A stretch of 64,000 bases of DNA from Iris pallida (lineage: Eukaryota > Streptophyta > Magnoliopsida > Asparagales > Iridaceae): positions 1,922,864-1,986,863 of the forward strand of contig JANAVB010012195.1 in the NCBI GenBank assembly GCA_029216955.1. The letters run 5' to 3'. Shown here piece after piece: positions 1-11,700 of this stretch (position 1 is its first letter; each line of letters starts with the position of its first letter). A program made the position numbers and the translations under genes. Below the pieces are notes generated by a model. That model had not been told where the DNA came from. It did not search any database and was given only the letters and a program-made list of their open reading frames with translations.

Positions 1-291
1 TAGGGGTAGGTCCCTCCCTAGGATAAGTTTGCAAATAATATTTGCAAACCGACATTAAAACAATTCAAGTATTTGCAAAAGCTAATTAAAACATTTAAAT
101 TAATTACAAATCTATATTAAAACATTTTAATAAATTACAAATTGATATATTATAACTTAAAAACTATTAAAAAATTATTTTAAAATTCTAGAAAAATTCC
201 TAAAAATCATAATAAATTATTTTAAAGCTAAACATGGCATTAGCAACTAATTAATACTAATTAAATTAATTTTAAAAAACAGGGGCTGACA
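1..291 (-). mobile_element. Truncated LTR terminus inserted in copia RNase H
   Basis: Read on the minus strand, the copia RNase H reading frame stops matching at about 291, where a sequence starting TGTCAGCCCCTG begins and runs off the window as very AT-rich DNA. The same kind of start (TGTAAGCCCCTG) is the inferred LTR start at 54902, so I read this as the 5' end of a gypsy-type LTR on the minus strand. The other end and the target duplication lie outside the window. Confidence 0.5.
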
Positions 292-1479
292 ATTTCTACG
301 ATATAGCAGCTCTACCCATTGTGAAAATGTATCCACCTGTGGACCTCTCGCTCTCCACTTCTGAGCACCAACTGGCATCACTGAAACCTTCCACTACTGG
401 CGGATCTCAACTATAGTGCAGTGCATATGTCAGAATCTTCTTAAGATATCTCATAACCCGTTTTACAGCTTTCCAGTGCTCAATGTCTGGGTTGCTCATG
501 AAATGACTCAGCATTCCCACGACGAAAGCTATGTCAAGCCTTATGGCAGTAGTAGCATACATCAATCTCCCGATTACGCTTGCATACTCCAGCTGTCTGA
601 CGTTTTTTCCTAAATTAGGCTTCAGCTTCAGATCACACATGTACGGCGTATCGATCCCTTGAAGATCCTGATACCCGTAACGAGTGATCGTCTTCTCAAC
701 ATAATGAGATTGTGACAGCGCTAATCCAGTGTCTGTCCGGATGATCTTGAATCCCAAGATAACATCAACATCCCCCAAGTCCTTTATACTGAACTTCGTC
801 GAAAGGAACTTCTTTGTCTCCGTGACATAGCTTATATCCGTACATAGGATTAGCATGTCGTTCACGTATAGACAAACGATGACTCCTCTTCCGTCAGCAA
901 ACTTCGTATAGACACACTTGTCTGTTTCACTGACCCTGTAGCCATTTGACCTTATGATTTTGTCAAACTTCTCATGCCACATTTTGGGAGCTTGCTTTAA
1001 ACCGTACAGAGATTTCACCAACTTGCAGACTTTGTCTTCAAGACCTTTGACGACAAAACCTTCTGGCTATTGCATGTAGATCTCTTCGGTCAGCTCACCA
1101 TTCAGAATGCCGTTTTCACATCCATATGATGTATCACCATCTTATGTATCGCTGCGAGAGCAATCAACATTCTGATGGTGGTCATCCGGGCTACTGGAGC
1201 ATACGTGTCAAAGTAGCTGATCCCCTGCTTCTGAGAAAACCCCTTTGCCACTAGCCTGGCCTTGAACTTGTCAATGGTTCCATCAGCTTTCATCTTCTTC
1301 TTGAAGATCCACTTGCATCCGATAGATTTTGCTCCTTTAGGTAGATCAACCAACACCCAAGTGTTATTGGAGGTAATTGATTCAATTTCATTGTCTATCG
1401 CCTCCTTCCAGAAAACATCATCTCTGGTTTTCATCGCCTCATCATAGGTAAGCAGATTTGCTTCCACATGATAGGTGAT
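292..1479 (-). pseudogene. Ty1/copia reverse transcriptase and RNase H segment (dead)
   Basis: This is the C-terminal part of a copia polyprotein, split over two open stretches (1467-1102 and 1021-407) plus a trailing RNase H piece down to about 292. The RT N-terminal part contains ARLVAKGFSQKQG and DTYAPVARMTTIR, typical of copia RT; next come SLYGLKQAPKMWHEKF and the catalytic box. That box reads YVNDML instead of YVDDML, so one catalytic Asp is lost. RNase H residues such as GFSDASWC and RSTGGYIF-like text appear near 300-400. Frame breaks lie at about 1022-1101 and 404-410. The segment is continuous with 4435-6795 once the solo LTR at 1480-4434 is disregarded. It is a non-functional relic. 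Confidence 0.9.
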
Positions 1480-2143
1480 TGTAGTGTCCCAAATCCGTGA
1501 TACGTATTTAGTATACGTATACGTGTTTTGGACCCGTATTTTTGCTTAATCATGATTAGTTAATTTTGATTAATATTGTTTAATTTGTTTAATTGGCTTG
1601 TGGTTCCCTATGGCAATTACATTGGCTTGGTTCGGTTCGGTTGGCTTGGCTTGGTTTGGTTTTATATGTGAACCACTCCTACCTACCACCGCCAACCCCT
1701 TTATTAATGCACTCTCTCATTTCTCTCTCTGCATTCATCATCATCTTCCTTCACCATTAAATTTCTCACCAACCTGTGAGTGAGAGGGAGAGAGAGAGAG
1801 AGCTAGGCAAGTGCATCTTGCTTCATGGAGGAACCCAAATATTATTGTTTCATTCTCTTCCTTGTAGCATTTTAACACTCTTTAGTACTTGACATTTTCC
1901 GTTTCCATGGCTAGATTCTTGTAGATCTAAGTTTATTTTAATTTTGGATTTTCTGGGTTTTGATCTAATTAACATTGTTACTTTCAAGTTTTGTTGGTTC
2001 CATGTTGTAGAGTAGCTCGTTCTACCCCATTTTGACCTAAGGAAGTCCGGATTTGGACTCCGGATGAGGGTTTTATGCATCATGGCAGCCATGGTTTCTT
2101 GGTGTGCTTCTTCTCGGAAATTTGGAGAAGAAGCACAGTCCTG

Positions 2144-2570
2144 AGCCGCATGGCAGCACTTGACCGCATGACAAGTTCATGCGGCAAGTATTCATTTTGA
2201 GCCGCATGGATTCGGTTTCCCGCCAGCCGCATATCTGGATCGCTGAGCCGCATAAGACCCTGCCCTGCCCAGCCGCATGGGAACATTCTCCCTTGGCCGC
2301 ATGAGACTTAATTTGTCTCAGCCGCATATGACTAATTCTCTAAGTCGCATGGAGCTCACTCCCCGCGAGCCGCATAGGCTCTGTTACCCGAGCCGCATGT
2401 GACTCATCTAAATTGGGCCGCATGGGATTTCGTCCAACTTGACCGCATGAACCCATATCAGTTGAGCCGCATGGGAAGTTATTTCCAGCCGCATAAGAAT
2501 TGTTATCCCTGGCCGCATAAGACCCTGTTGTCTCAGCCGCATAGAATTCTGCCTGGACCCAGCCGCATGG
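2144..2570 (+). repeat. AGCCGCATG nonamer array, copy 1
   Basis: About 19 occurrences of (A/G)(G/A)CCGCAT(G/A), for example near 2144, 2200, 2225, 2245, 2271, 2295, 2320, 2368, 2391, 2465, 2487, 2511, 2535 and 2561, separated by 10-20 bases of unrelated sequence. Spacing is irregular, roughly 20-30 bp, and only the short motif is conserved. Nearly all copies share one orientation. The same motif recurs at 60951-62466 and 63441-63950. Confidence 0.9.
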
Positions 2571-3474
2571 ACTTCCATGTCGCGCCCTGTTACATTATTA
2601 TTGCTACTATTGTTCTTTTATTATTATCATGTATCTTGTAACTTCAGTACAACATGAGTACGCTTTACCTCTATTAGATATTTTACGTCCATTTTATATC
2701 CTTACGCCTTTTGTCATGAACTTGATAATCATGGATTTGTTTAATATGTTTGGAAATGAAACTTGAGCATGACACGATAGTGACCCGTAGTGGTGCACTT
2801 TTGACAAGAAAACCTGACATGACCAGATAGTGGCCCGTCGTGGCGCACTCCTGACTAGTGCACTTGACATGAAAACCTGACATGATTATCTCGAATAGCT
2901 GTTGCGACGGCTACCTGACATGACTTGTATAAGTAACCTGGACACCGTGGGCGATTGTGCTTGTACTGATAATCCAGTCCTGTCTTGCATCATGTCTAGG
3001 AGGGGACTCCTGAGTACCACGGTCAGGAGTACCTACTGAAATGGACTAAGGTTAATGACTAGTATAATTCATTAGACATGAAGAGATGTTCCCCAGTTAC
3101 AGGCAATCCCGTTATCCCGGCCGCAAATGTTTGGACTTGTAGCCTGCCGACGAGTAGGGCACATTTCCAGCCCACTGTTATGTGGGGCACTCTTGATTGT
3201 CACTTTAATGATTGAACTCTATTGTCTCTCTAATGCATTATACTCTCTAGATTGTCACTATAATGATTGCCTGGATAACCTGGATAGCTGCAGGGCCTGT
3301 GACTACTTGGAGCATCTCATTGCATCTTGCTAGTAACTAGGATTGTGATAACCCTAGTTAGTTAATATAGAAAGCCGTAGGCAATGATTGGCCGTGATTG
3401 ATTGGATGGAGTCTAGTCCAGTATGGTATTGTCTAGAATTGATTGATTGCAAGATTGTACCAGAATGATTGAAT

Positions 3475-3545
3475 GATTGTCACTCCAGATTGTCACTATA
3501 ATGATTGTCACTCCAGATTGTCACTATAATGATTGTCACTCCAGA
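3475..3545 (+). repeat. 28-bp tandem repeat in solo LTR
   Basis: Two complete 28-bp units beginning GATTGTCACTCCAG and a partial third, identical by eye, lie within the solo LTR. Confidence 0.85.
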
Positions 3546-4434
3546 ATGTTACTTGACCTGCTTTCTTATATTTTATCTTGGCGATAAATGGTGAGAGAAA
3601 CCAAGTTCTGTTCAGACGAAGGTTTACAACCCCGGTCCTTGTTTGGTTTACGGGTTGTAACCTGGCTATCTGAATAGTCCCATGGTTATCTCATCGTATA
3701 TCATCCTGTCATGCTTTCTTTCCATATATCATGTCTTTTAGTGATTCTATACAAGATTGTCTTTTATAATTACCCATCATGCTTTTCTTAAGCTACTGCC
3801 TTTTATTATGTAATTTTACTCTTGTGCTAATTGCTGGTTTTAGTTCTTAAGTGAAGCCTCCTTTGTGGCACTTGCTCTTTCTGGGGTCTGACCCAGCTGG
3901 TTTTGTATGGCCAGATACCGGAGCAGCACCAAAGGATCTCCCTGCATTTCAGCCCGATGGTGGTCACCAGGCGTAACCAGGGCTACGAGTGGGTTTTATT
4001 TTGCTCTCCCACTCCCTTGTAAAAATATTCTTTTGAGGCGTTTAGCCGCCGAGCAAGTGTTAGCTCGTTTGCAACTTTATTTACTGTCTGCCTACGGGCT
4101 GTAAGCATGATTGGCAACTCGAGGTTGATCATGTATGACTTAAACTCTTGCTAGTCCTTACATTTTGTACGACTAGCTTCATGATCATCTGGATATGTAA
4201 TGTTTGGGACGCCTTACAATTGTATATTTGGTGATCTGATATCTTGTGATTATTATTAGTTGGTTGAGATTGAGACAATAGGCTATTTTATGACCTTAAG
4301 AGACTGATGGATTGTAGTAAAACCCTCACATATCTAGACAGCCGTGACCGTATAGCGGTGTGGATTCCATTCCGTTATACGTAGCTGGCTATGTCTGCCC
4401 CCGCTCTCCAGTATTCTGGTTCTGGGGCGTGACA

Positions 4435-5954
4435 GTGATGAAGTCATCTCCGAAGTTCTCCAGCCTCCTCGCTCGCTTCGACGACGGCTCAACAAGTTCT
4501 GGTTCAATCGTTGTCTCCTCAGCAACAACTTCATCATGAACAACTGGCTCATTAAAGATCTCAATCTCCTTTGCACCTTCATCATTCTCCAGAATGTCCG
4601 TTAGAACAATGTTCTTGTGACTTGCAAACTTGTCTTCAAAATATTCAGCATCGCGAGATTCGATGATATGATTTGACTCAATATCAAGAAATCTTCGAGC
4701 ATCACTCTTCTCGGCATACCCCAAGAAGATAGTCTTCGTAGTCCTTGTCCCCAGCTTCTAAATCTTCAGATCTGGGAGCTTCACATAAGCCAGACACCCC
4801 CACACTCGAATGACATTCAAGTTAGGTCTGATTTTGAATCAAAGTTCATGAGGAGTTACGTCCGAAGTTGCATACGACACTCTATTTAGAATAAAAGTGG
4901 CCGTCAATGCAGCTTCTCTCCAGTAGCATTTAGGAAGACCCGCAGTTAGCAACATTGAGTTCATCATTTCTGTCAACGTTATGTTCTTCCTCTCCGCTAC
5001 TCCGTTAGATTGAGGAGAATACGGAGCAGTAGTCTCGTTTATGATTCCATGTTCTTTGCAGAATGATGTGAATTCATGAGACCGATACTCTCCGCCTCGA
5101 TCACTCCTTAGCCTCTTGAGTTGTTGTCCAGTTTGCCGTTCAGCCTCGGCCCTGAACTCCTTGAACTTCTTGAACGCTTCGTCTTTAGACTTGAGCAAGT
5201 AGACGAACGCGTACTTTGAGAAGTCATCGATGAAGGTTATGAAATACTTTATCCCGACTTTTGTAGAGAATTGCTTGAAGTCACAGATATCAGAGTGCAC
5301 CAACTCCAAAAGATCTGTGCTTCGATTGACCCGATGAAAGGGTTTTCTTGTGATCTTTGTCTGAGCACATACTTCACACTTCTCTACCTTATCCCCACAT
5401 TTGGAGATAAGTCTTAGACTGGACATTTTGTTAATTCTTTTACAGTGAACATGTCCTAGTCTATTATGCCACAACTCAAGAGAATAATCAGAACGAGCGA
5501 TTGCATTGATTACATTTGACTGGTTTACAAGCTGAATTTTGAACATCCCTTCGGTTTGAAAAGCTTTTTCGAAGTATGTTCCCTTCTTGAACATCACCAT
5601 CTGGCCAGCATTGATGTCCATCCTCAAGCCTGCGTTGCTGAGCAGGCTTCCAGAGATCAGGTTCTTTGCAATCACCGGGACGTGCTTCACACCTTGAAGT
5701 GTCAGAGTGTTCTCGGATGTGAGTTTCAGCTCCACAATTTCGATCTCCAGAACTTCAGCTTGGGCTTGGTTTGCCATGATAACTTTCTCAGAAGTTGGCT
5801 GGTATGTGACGAACCATTCCTTGTCAGAGCAGACATGGCAGGTCGCACCAGTGTCTATCCACCAGTCAGAGTCAGCCTCCACAGCTGTGTCCTGAGCAAT
5901 CATAGCAACAATGTTAGAAACCAAGAAAACCTTGCTAGGCTCACCTTGCTCAGC
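4435..5954 (-). pseudogene. Ty1/copia protease and integrase segment (dead)
   Basis: Minus strand. The protease active site appears as WWIDTGATCH near 5850. The integrase zinc-binding part has WHNRLGHVH followed by CEVC (about 5490-5360). The integrase core has HSDICDF, a second Asp in RSDRGGEY and the Glu in NGVAERKN, so the D,D,E residues are present. Downstream of the core the frame meets a TGA near 4836 and a TAG near 4758, both where family members read on, before the open stretch 4724-4440. The N-terminal side abuts the gag segment through a stop at 5955-5957. The order gag-PR-INT-RT-RH is diagnostic of Ty1/copia. This is a non-functional relic. Confidence 0.93.
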
Positions 5955-6795
5955 TTATTTGGGCTTGGATTTGCATTCACTCTTGTAGTGGCCCTTCTTG
6001 TCACAGTTGGAGAAAGTCACGTGGGACTTGGACTTCTGTTGCTTGAACGAAGGACCCTTCACTTTCAGATTAGTGGAGTCCTTCTTCTTGTGATGAGAAG
6101 CCACCTGCTTCCCCTTGAACTCTCTTGTCTGCACCAAGTTGGCCTTAGCCAGTTGGTTGGACAGAGAGTCCATCTTCTGTTGAGATCGCATTTCGTCCTC
6201 AACGTGGATCTCTTGTAGAAGATCTTCCAAGCTAATGTCCAGCTTCTTCCGATGCATTCTAGCATAGAAGTTGCTCCAACCAGCAGAAAGTTTCGAGACT
6301 CCCTCCAACGACAAACTTGTCGACGAGGGGCATCTTCTCGTCATCTAACTTCTGGCGCAACTTCAGAAATTACTTCACTTGAGGTAGTATCGTCATCTCG
6401 TCTTCGAAGAGCCACTTGTGGTACTTCTCGACGATAAAAATTTTGGACCTGTTCTCATCATCTTCATATAGCTTACCCAAAGAATCCCAGATCTCTTTGG
6501 CCTTCACCTTCTTGGAATATGACTCTGCTAGAGAGTCTTTCATAGAATTGAGAATCAGCAGTTTACAGATATTGTTTTCACTCTTTCATTTGCTCTGCTT
6601 GACGAGTGCAGCAGCAATAGCATCGGCAGTTCCTCCTTCTGGAATCGTCGGTTCGTTCTCAATCAACACATGGTCTACGTCCACGAGTTGAAGATTAAAG
6701 GTGACCTTCCTCTTCCAGATGTGGAAATGTTCTCCGTCGAATTTTTTCAACTTGTTAAAGCCGGTATCGATGAGAGAAGCACGAGAGTTTTCCAT
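5955..6795 (-). pseudogene. Ty1/copia gag segment (dead)
   Basis: The first Met is at 6795; the N-terminus contains KKFDGEHFHIWKRKV, a typical copia gag start. A stop at about 6586-6588 is followed by recognisable gag sequence in the same direction (KEIWDSLGKLY-like near 6500) and then a second open stretch (6344-5955), so there are at least two nonsense changes and probably a frameshift near 6340. The nucleocapsid knuckle near the C-terminus reads FSNCDKKGHYKSEC: the first Cys of CX2CX4HX4C is replaced by Phe. The upstream LTR lies at higher coordinates, as expected for a minus-strand element. Confidence 0.88.
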
Positions 6796-6960
6796 CTACA
6801 AGGATCTTGCTTTGAGATTGTTAGTCCCGGGGCTTGATCAAAGATGGTAGACTCGATGTCGAGATCAGAAGTTCAAACAAACGTTCCCCTTCTGATTATT
6901 CTCGAGATCCACGAGGAACACTATAATATAAATCTGATTACAAAAGCAACAATAATCAAA

Positions 6961-7080
6961 AAATAAATCTCACGTTCTTCCTCGCAATCGCAGTTGCTGA
7001 CGGACAGAACTGAGTTCAGAAAATAAATGTCACGTTCTTCCTCGCAATCGTAGTTGCTGACGGACATAACTGAGTTACAA
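6961..7080. repeat. 60-bp tandem duplication in copia leader/LTR
   Basis: Two adjacent 60-bp copies (6961-7020, 7021-7080), each starting AAATAAAT(C/G)TCACG, differ at only a few bases. They lie between the gag start and the TATA box of the copia LTR, that is, in transcribed untranslated sequence or the end of the LTR. Confidence 0.9.
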
Positions 7081-7082
7081 CT

Positions 7083-7731
7083 CAAATAAAGGAGAAGAAA
7101 GAAGAAAGAAGAAAGAAGAAGAGAAAATGTTCTTGCTGGGGTGATTAAGATCACCGTTGCTCAAAGCAAGATTCGTCCCACCACGATCTGTTTCCAGGAA
7201 CCAGCAAGTTCTAGAGAACTTCTGGAACGCTCGTCAGTCAATATTTGAGACTTGAACGAACTTCCTGGACTTTACGGGCTCCCTTAACTCTCTTCTTTGG
7301 TGCATCTTTCAAAAGAGGCAAAGGGGCTCTATTTATAGAGTGGAGTGTGACTTCACCTCTTCTCCTATCCGATGTGGGACTAAAATACCAATACTCAAAA
7401 ATAGAGTTTGATATTTTAGATCATCCCACAATCAGCATAGAAGTGTGCAAGTCAACGCCTACCCTCCGAACACTCCCGTGTATGCACGAGACATCCTGGA
7501 GTCCGTGTCCGAGTCCGCACAACAAAAATCAACTTACATCTTTGTGGGAATTAATCATTTTTTCTTCTAAGAAAATACTCTCACATGACACACACTTGTG
7601 CTCCACCACACCTCATGTGCACACCTCAACACAAGCAATGCATTATATTGAGATACTCACCATTTGGTGTAGCCGATGTGGGACTATCTTTCCTAGTCCA
7701 AAGGCAAAAATACCAATAATATGTAACAACA
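7083..7731 (-). mobile_element. Ty1/copia upstream LTR
   Basis: Read on the minus strand, the LTR appears to start TGTTGTTACATATT at 7731 (or TGTTACAT at 7728). It carries two copies of the AGTCCCACATCGG block common in plant copia U3 regions (near 7670-7690 and 7367-7378), and then a TATA box. The boundary with the leader at lower coordinates was not resolved, because I could not find a convincing primer-binding site. The matching downstream LTR is not in the window. Confidence 0.7.
7330..7337 (-). promoter_or_regulatory. TATA box of copia LTR
   Basis: TATAAATA on the minus strand, in the context CTCTATAAATAGAG, about 540 bp upstream of the gag start and downstream of the LTR start, as expected for the U3/R boundary. 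Confidence 0.7.
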
Positions 7732-8346
7732 AAGAAAGGACTTTGTAAGCTTAGAAGATGTTTAGTATCTGTAACCTTAAGTCAGGGTTAGATGTGAAAT
7801 AAGAGCGCTATTAAGTTTGGTGATTTTTATTTTCCTTGTGATGATAGTCCTGTTACAGGAAGTCACCCCTTCCAGGTAATCAAGCACATTGTAAAGAAGA
7901 CTGGGTAAGTTTCTATTTCTATTGTTGAAAAATTTAACAAAGTATGCAAAAAAGAAATCACATAAACTAGAATTAAAGAAGTATCCGAAGCACGTTACAG
8001 AATGAACGTTGTTCTTAGAATAGATTTTATTTCCACGAACAGTGCAGCAGAAAATTACTATATACTTTCGAGATACAACGAATCCAGACAACCCATTTCA
8101 GTGTACACCCGGTGACAAATCCAACGAATCAACAGCCTTATCCGATTGAGGAGATGGACAGAGATGGAGATTTGGAGAAGTTTTTGGTTCTCGTCATTTT
8201 TGTCTTCTTTCTTGGATGATTTTCAAGAGAAGATGGAAAGACAAAAACAAAAAATTTAATCGGATCATGTCTATGGTTTACATGAGTCACTAATCCCGTA
8301 ACAAAATAAAAAAGAATAATTTACGCGAGTCACTAATCTCATAACA

Positions 8347-8399
<53 letters not shown>

Positions 8400-8736
8400 A
8401 AATTATTGTTTTATCCTTGGTTCATTAAGTGTCCGACTAATAAACATGTCAAAATGTACATTAAATCGTGCATCTGCTCGCGGGTTAAGTCTATTCCCAA
8501 CTAAACCCACTTACAGGTTTAGCACTTTAAAGGAAAATTCTCTCCTTTGAGGAAGAAGTCTATACAGAAAGATTGGTTATAAATGAAATGCACAATGGAA
8601 CCTCAACTACAATTTATTTCAAATTGATAACAAAATTATAATACAAAGCACCATGTGATGTGTGTAGTGTAACCAACCAAAACACCCTTTTTTTTTCCAT
8701 GGTAAATGTACTCAAATGTAACGTACAGTTTGTGTA
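7732..8736. other. Intergenic DNA downstream of the GT14 gene
   Basis: No gene recognised. The part next to 8737 probably holds the 3' UTR of the GT14 gene. The stretch includes a (TA)n microsatellite at 8351-8397. The open frame at 8091-7777 has no recognisable domain and looks random. Confidence 0.6.
8351..8397. repeat. (TA)n microsatellite
   Basis: About 47 bp of uninterrupted TA dinucleotides. Confidence 0.97.
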
Positions 8737-11700
8737 TCAATTACGAATCCACACTCTCTTAGTCTGATCATACCTCAATGAAGAACAGCTCCCATTCCGA
8801 AACTCTTCGGATGTCAGCTTCTTCATTAACTTCTCCAACCTCTCCGCCCCCGAGCCAGGCTTGAACACCGAATCATTCCCCCTCACGGCGCAAGGATCCT
8901 CTCCGCCGTCCGCCTCCCCGATGCACCACCCTCCGGGAGTGAAACGACCCTCCGACCTCCCCAGCAGCTCCCGGTCGATCCTGTCCAACACCGGGTCGTT
9001 CCTCGGGAACTTCCTAGCAAACGGTGCGCCGCTCTCGACCATCTTGTCAAAGTCTTTCCCGGACAGGGAGCGGGGGTGCTGTTTCGGGGGGTGGTCCCAG
9101 GCGATGTAGTGGAGGTCGTGGCTGATGGCGGTGCCCCGGAAGTCATCCGCATTGCAGACTACGGTGTGGAAATAGCCCTCTGGCGAGGAGACAAAGTTCG
9201 CGTAGTACATCAGAAGGGTTCGAGGAAGGTTTTCCCATCCCCATATGCAATACTCGAGGAAGGAACGAGTTAGCATCACCCATGCTGAACCTGTAGAGAT
9301 GTAACGAAGAGAATGTTCTTCAAGATTACATTTGAAATGAAAACAAATAGCTAATTCAACAAGAAAGAAACTTCAATTGATATACTTTCTAATTTCTCAC
9401 TGCTATATATTATAGATATACAACAGTCATATCTTAGTAGGCTGAAGTAGGAGTGAGCATTCGGTTAATTCGGTTCAAACCAAACCGAATGACCGAAAAC
9501 CGAATTGGACCGAAAACCGAATAAGCAAAACCGAACCGAACCTTCGGTCCAAAACCGAATAATGCTCACCCCTAGGCTGAAGTTGAACACACTATGACAT
9601 GAGGCAGGAGTTCTTATATCCGGAATGTTATATGAGTAAGAAACTAAAGGCTTCTTGAGATGTATGGTGAGTCTGATGTCAACAACAAGATGCGGATGTG
9701 TCAACACTGGCACAGCACCTACTTTGGTGTGTCCTAGTATAGTTTGGAGCACGTGTTGTGTCCAATAGTGTCTGGCATGGTGCAACATGGATATAGCACT
9801 GATTTTGGAGTGTGTACTCTTCCTACTTCTCCCCCTTCCCTTCATGAATTGGTTCTCATAATAAAAATTGTGTATACAGTGATATATCCCAGAACCCTCG
9901 TGTCTCACGATGTGCCAACCTTAATTTGACTATTTTGGAGATCTCCAGGCATTTTTCCTATATATTAATTGTAGAAAGTTTTGATCCCCCATATGCGCAG
10001 TTACCATTTTTTCTATATCCTGCTTTAATTCGACAATTGAGTACATGTACCTACTACACTGCCACACTGGTTTCATGCATATAGTGGGAAAGCAACTAAC
10101 CTGTGAACAACTTGAACGATTCTGGTAGGTTTCGGCGTTCATCAGTAGAAAAAAGATCAAACTTTTTTGACAAATAAAGACCTGGATCAACAATAATTGG
10201 TTTTGCCCTCTGGTTCCTGAATTATTGATTATGAAAGTCAACATCAATGTGATAATCAGATAAAATCATTCATAATCTCGACAATTGTATATAGAACTTA
10301 CACTTTCCATCCAGTAATCAGTGTGTGTTCGATGAAATTTAGATCTCTAGGCAGAGAAGAGTAAACATGAAGTATGTCTGCATACATCCATGATAGCAAT
10401 AAGTGACAATAAAAAATATAAATAAATGAAGAATGAAAAAGGATTAGCCTGCAATATATTAAAGCTTGAGAAAGTCTACAATACGTTTTCTTTTGAACAG
10501 GCAGTTAACAAGAACACTACTTAACAACTGAATATGATACGAATAATCACCAAAACATACCTGTATCATATTATTTTGACACAACATACGTGCATCCTAC
10601 TTATAAGTAAATATACGACAGGGTTTGAAGTAATTCCTATCTTATGGATACCTCATTACAATCAACAATACATCCAATATTCTGGACACGTTAGACTGTT
10701 CCAGATCTAATTATGAAGAAGGGTTGGATGCCTGTATCATATTATTTTGACACAACATACCTGCATCCTACTTATAAGTAAATATACGACAGGGTTTGAA
10801 GTAATTCCTATCTTATGGATACCTCATTACAATCAACAATACATCCAATATTCTGGACACATTAGATTGTTCCAGATCTAATTATGAAGAAGGGTTGGAT
10901 GCGTGTATCACAAGCGAGGATATTTTCTGGAGTCTGGACAACTTCTAAAAGAAAAATGACATGGTTCACATTATCAATTCACAATGCAAATTTTCTTCCT
11001 TTTTGTGAATGAAGAACTTGGTTGATCATGGGGCCAAAAACAGAAGTCTCACCAGCTTGGTTGTTACTCATGTTTCACCGTGTCCAACTACAATCATTAA
11101 TCAAATATATACACACACAGAAAGAGAGTTTCAATTGTGTTTCTCTGTTATATGTGTCCATGTCTCCTAGGATGTAAGCAAGAGTATCCGATTGCTTTAG
11201 AAAGCAGAAGTTATGAACGTCGCCAAAGGTAAGTTTCATTCGTGCAGCTAAGCTACAAATTTTGCTAGTTTCGTCAATCAAGATTGTTTTATCTAATTAC
11301 TGAACAATGAAAGAAGAAATATGAACATTGAAGAATTGCATTCCAAGAGTAGGCCATAATTGGCAAGATATGAGGAAGAAGATCAAATGGCAGTATCAAC
11401 TACTTCCCTCGCTAAATAAGTACACCTTTCATATGAAAATTGCAGCCTAAGGTCTTTCTTATCACATATTCAAAAGAATAGGATAAAGAACTTAGTATAC
11501 ACTCAGCTAACATATGAAAGGATGATAACAAGGCATCATGGATGGTTAAAACATAGAAATATCTCTTAATACTACGAAGTGCTTGAATCTCTTTTATGTT
11601 AACTACTTCACGTAGTTATTTGTCAAACAAATACAAAACCTTCTTTCCCCTAGTCAACTTACGTCAAAAACTTTCTTACAGGAGTATTGATAAGGATGTC

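Larger units (their letters stand above)
1480..4434 (+). mobile_element. Solo LTR (2955 bp) inside the copia element
   Basis: The insert starts TGTAGTGTCC and ends GGGGCGTGACA. It is flanked on both sides by the 5-bp target duplication GTGAT (1475-1479 and 4435-4439). The interrupted copia reading frame resumes in phase across the insert when one GTGAT copy is counted, which fixes both ends to the base. I found no coding region and no pair of terminal repeats inside, so a solo LTR is more likely than a complete element. The TG...CGTGACA ends resemble the chromovirus LTRs at 39911-45181 and 50679-54902, suggesting a Ty3/gypsy origin. Inside are a purine-rich leader near 1780-1802, an AGCCGCATG array (2144-2570) and a 28-bp tandem repeat (3475-3545). 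Confidence 0.88.

Noticed and set aside
2144..2570. CRISPR-like array of short repeats
   Set aside because: The conserved word is only 8-9 bp, spacing is irregular, the context is a plant LTR, and no cas genes are present.
5556..6218. 220-codon plus-strand frame
   Set aside because: Antisense shadow of the copia gag-integrase coding sequence on the minus strand.
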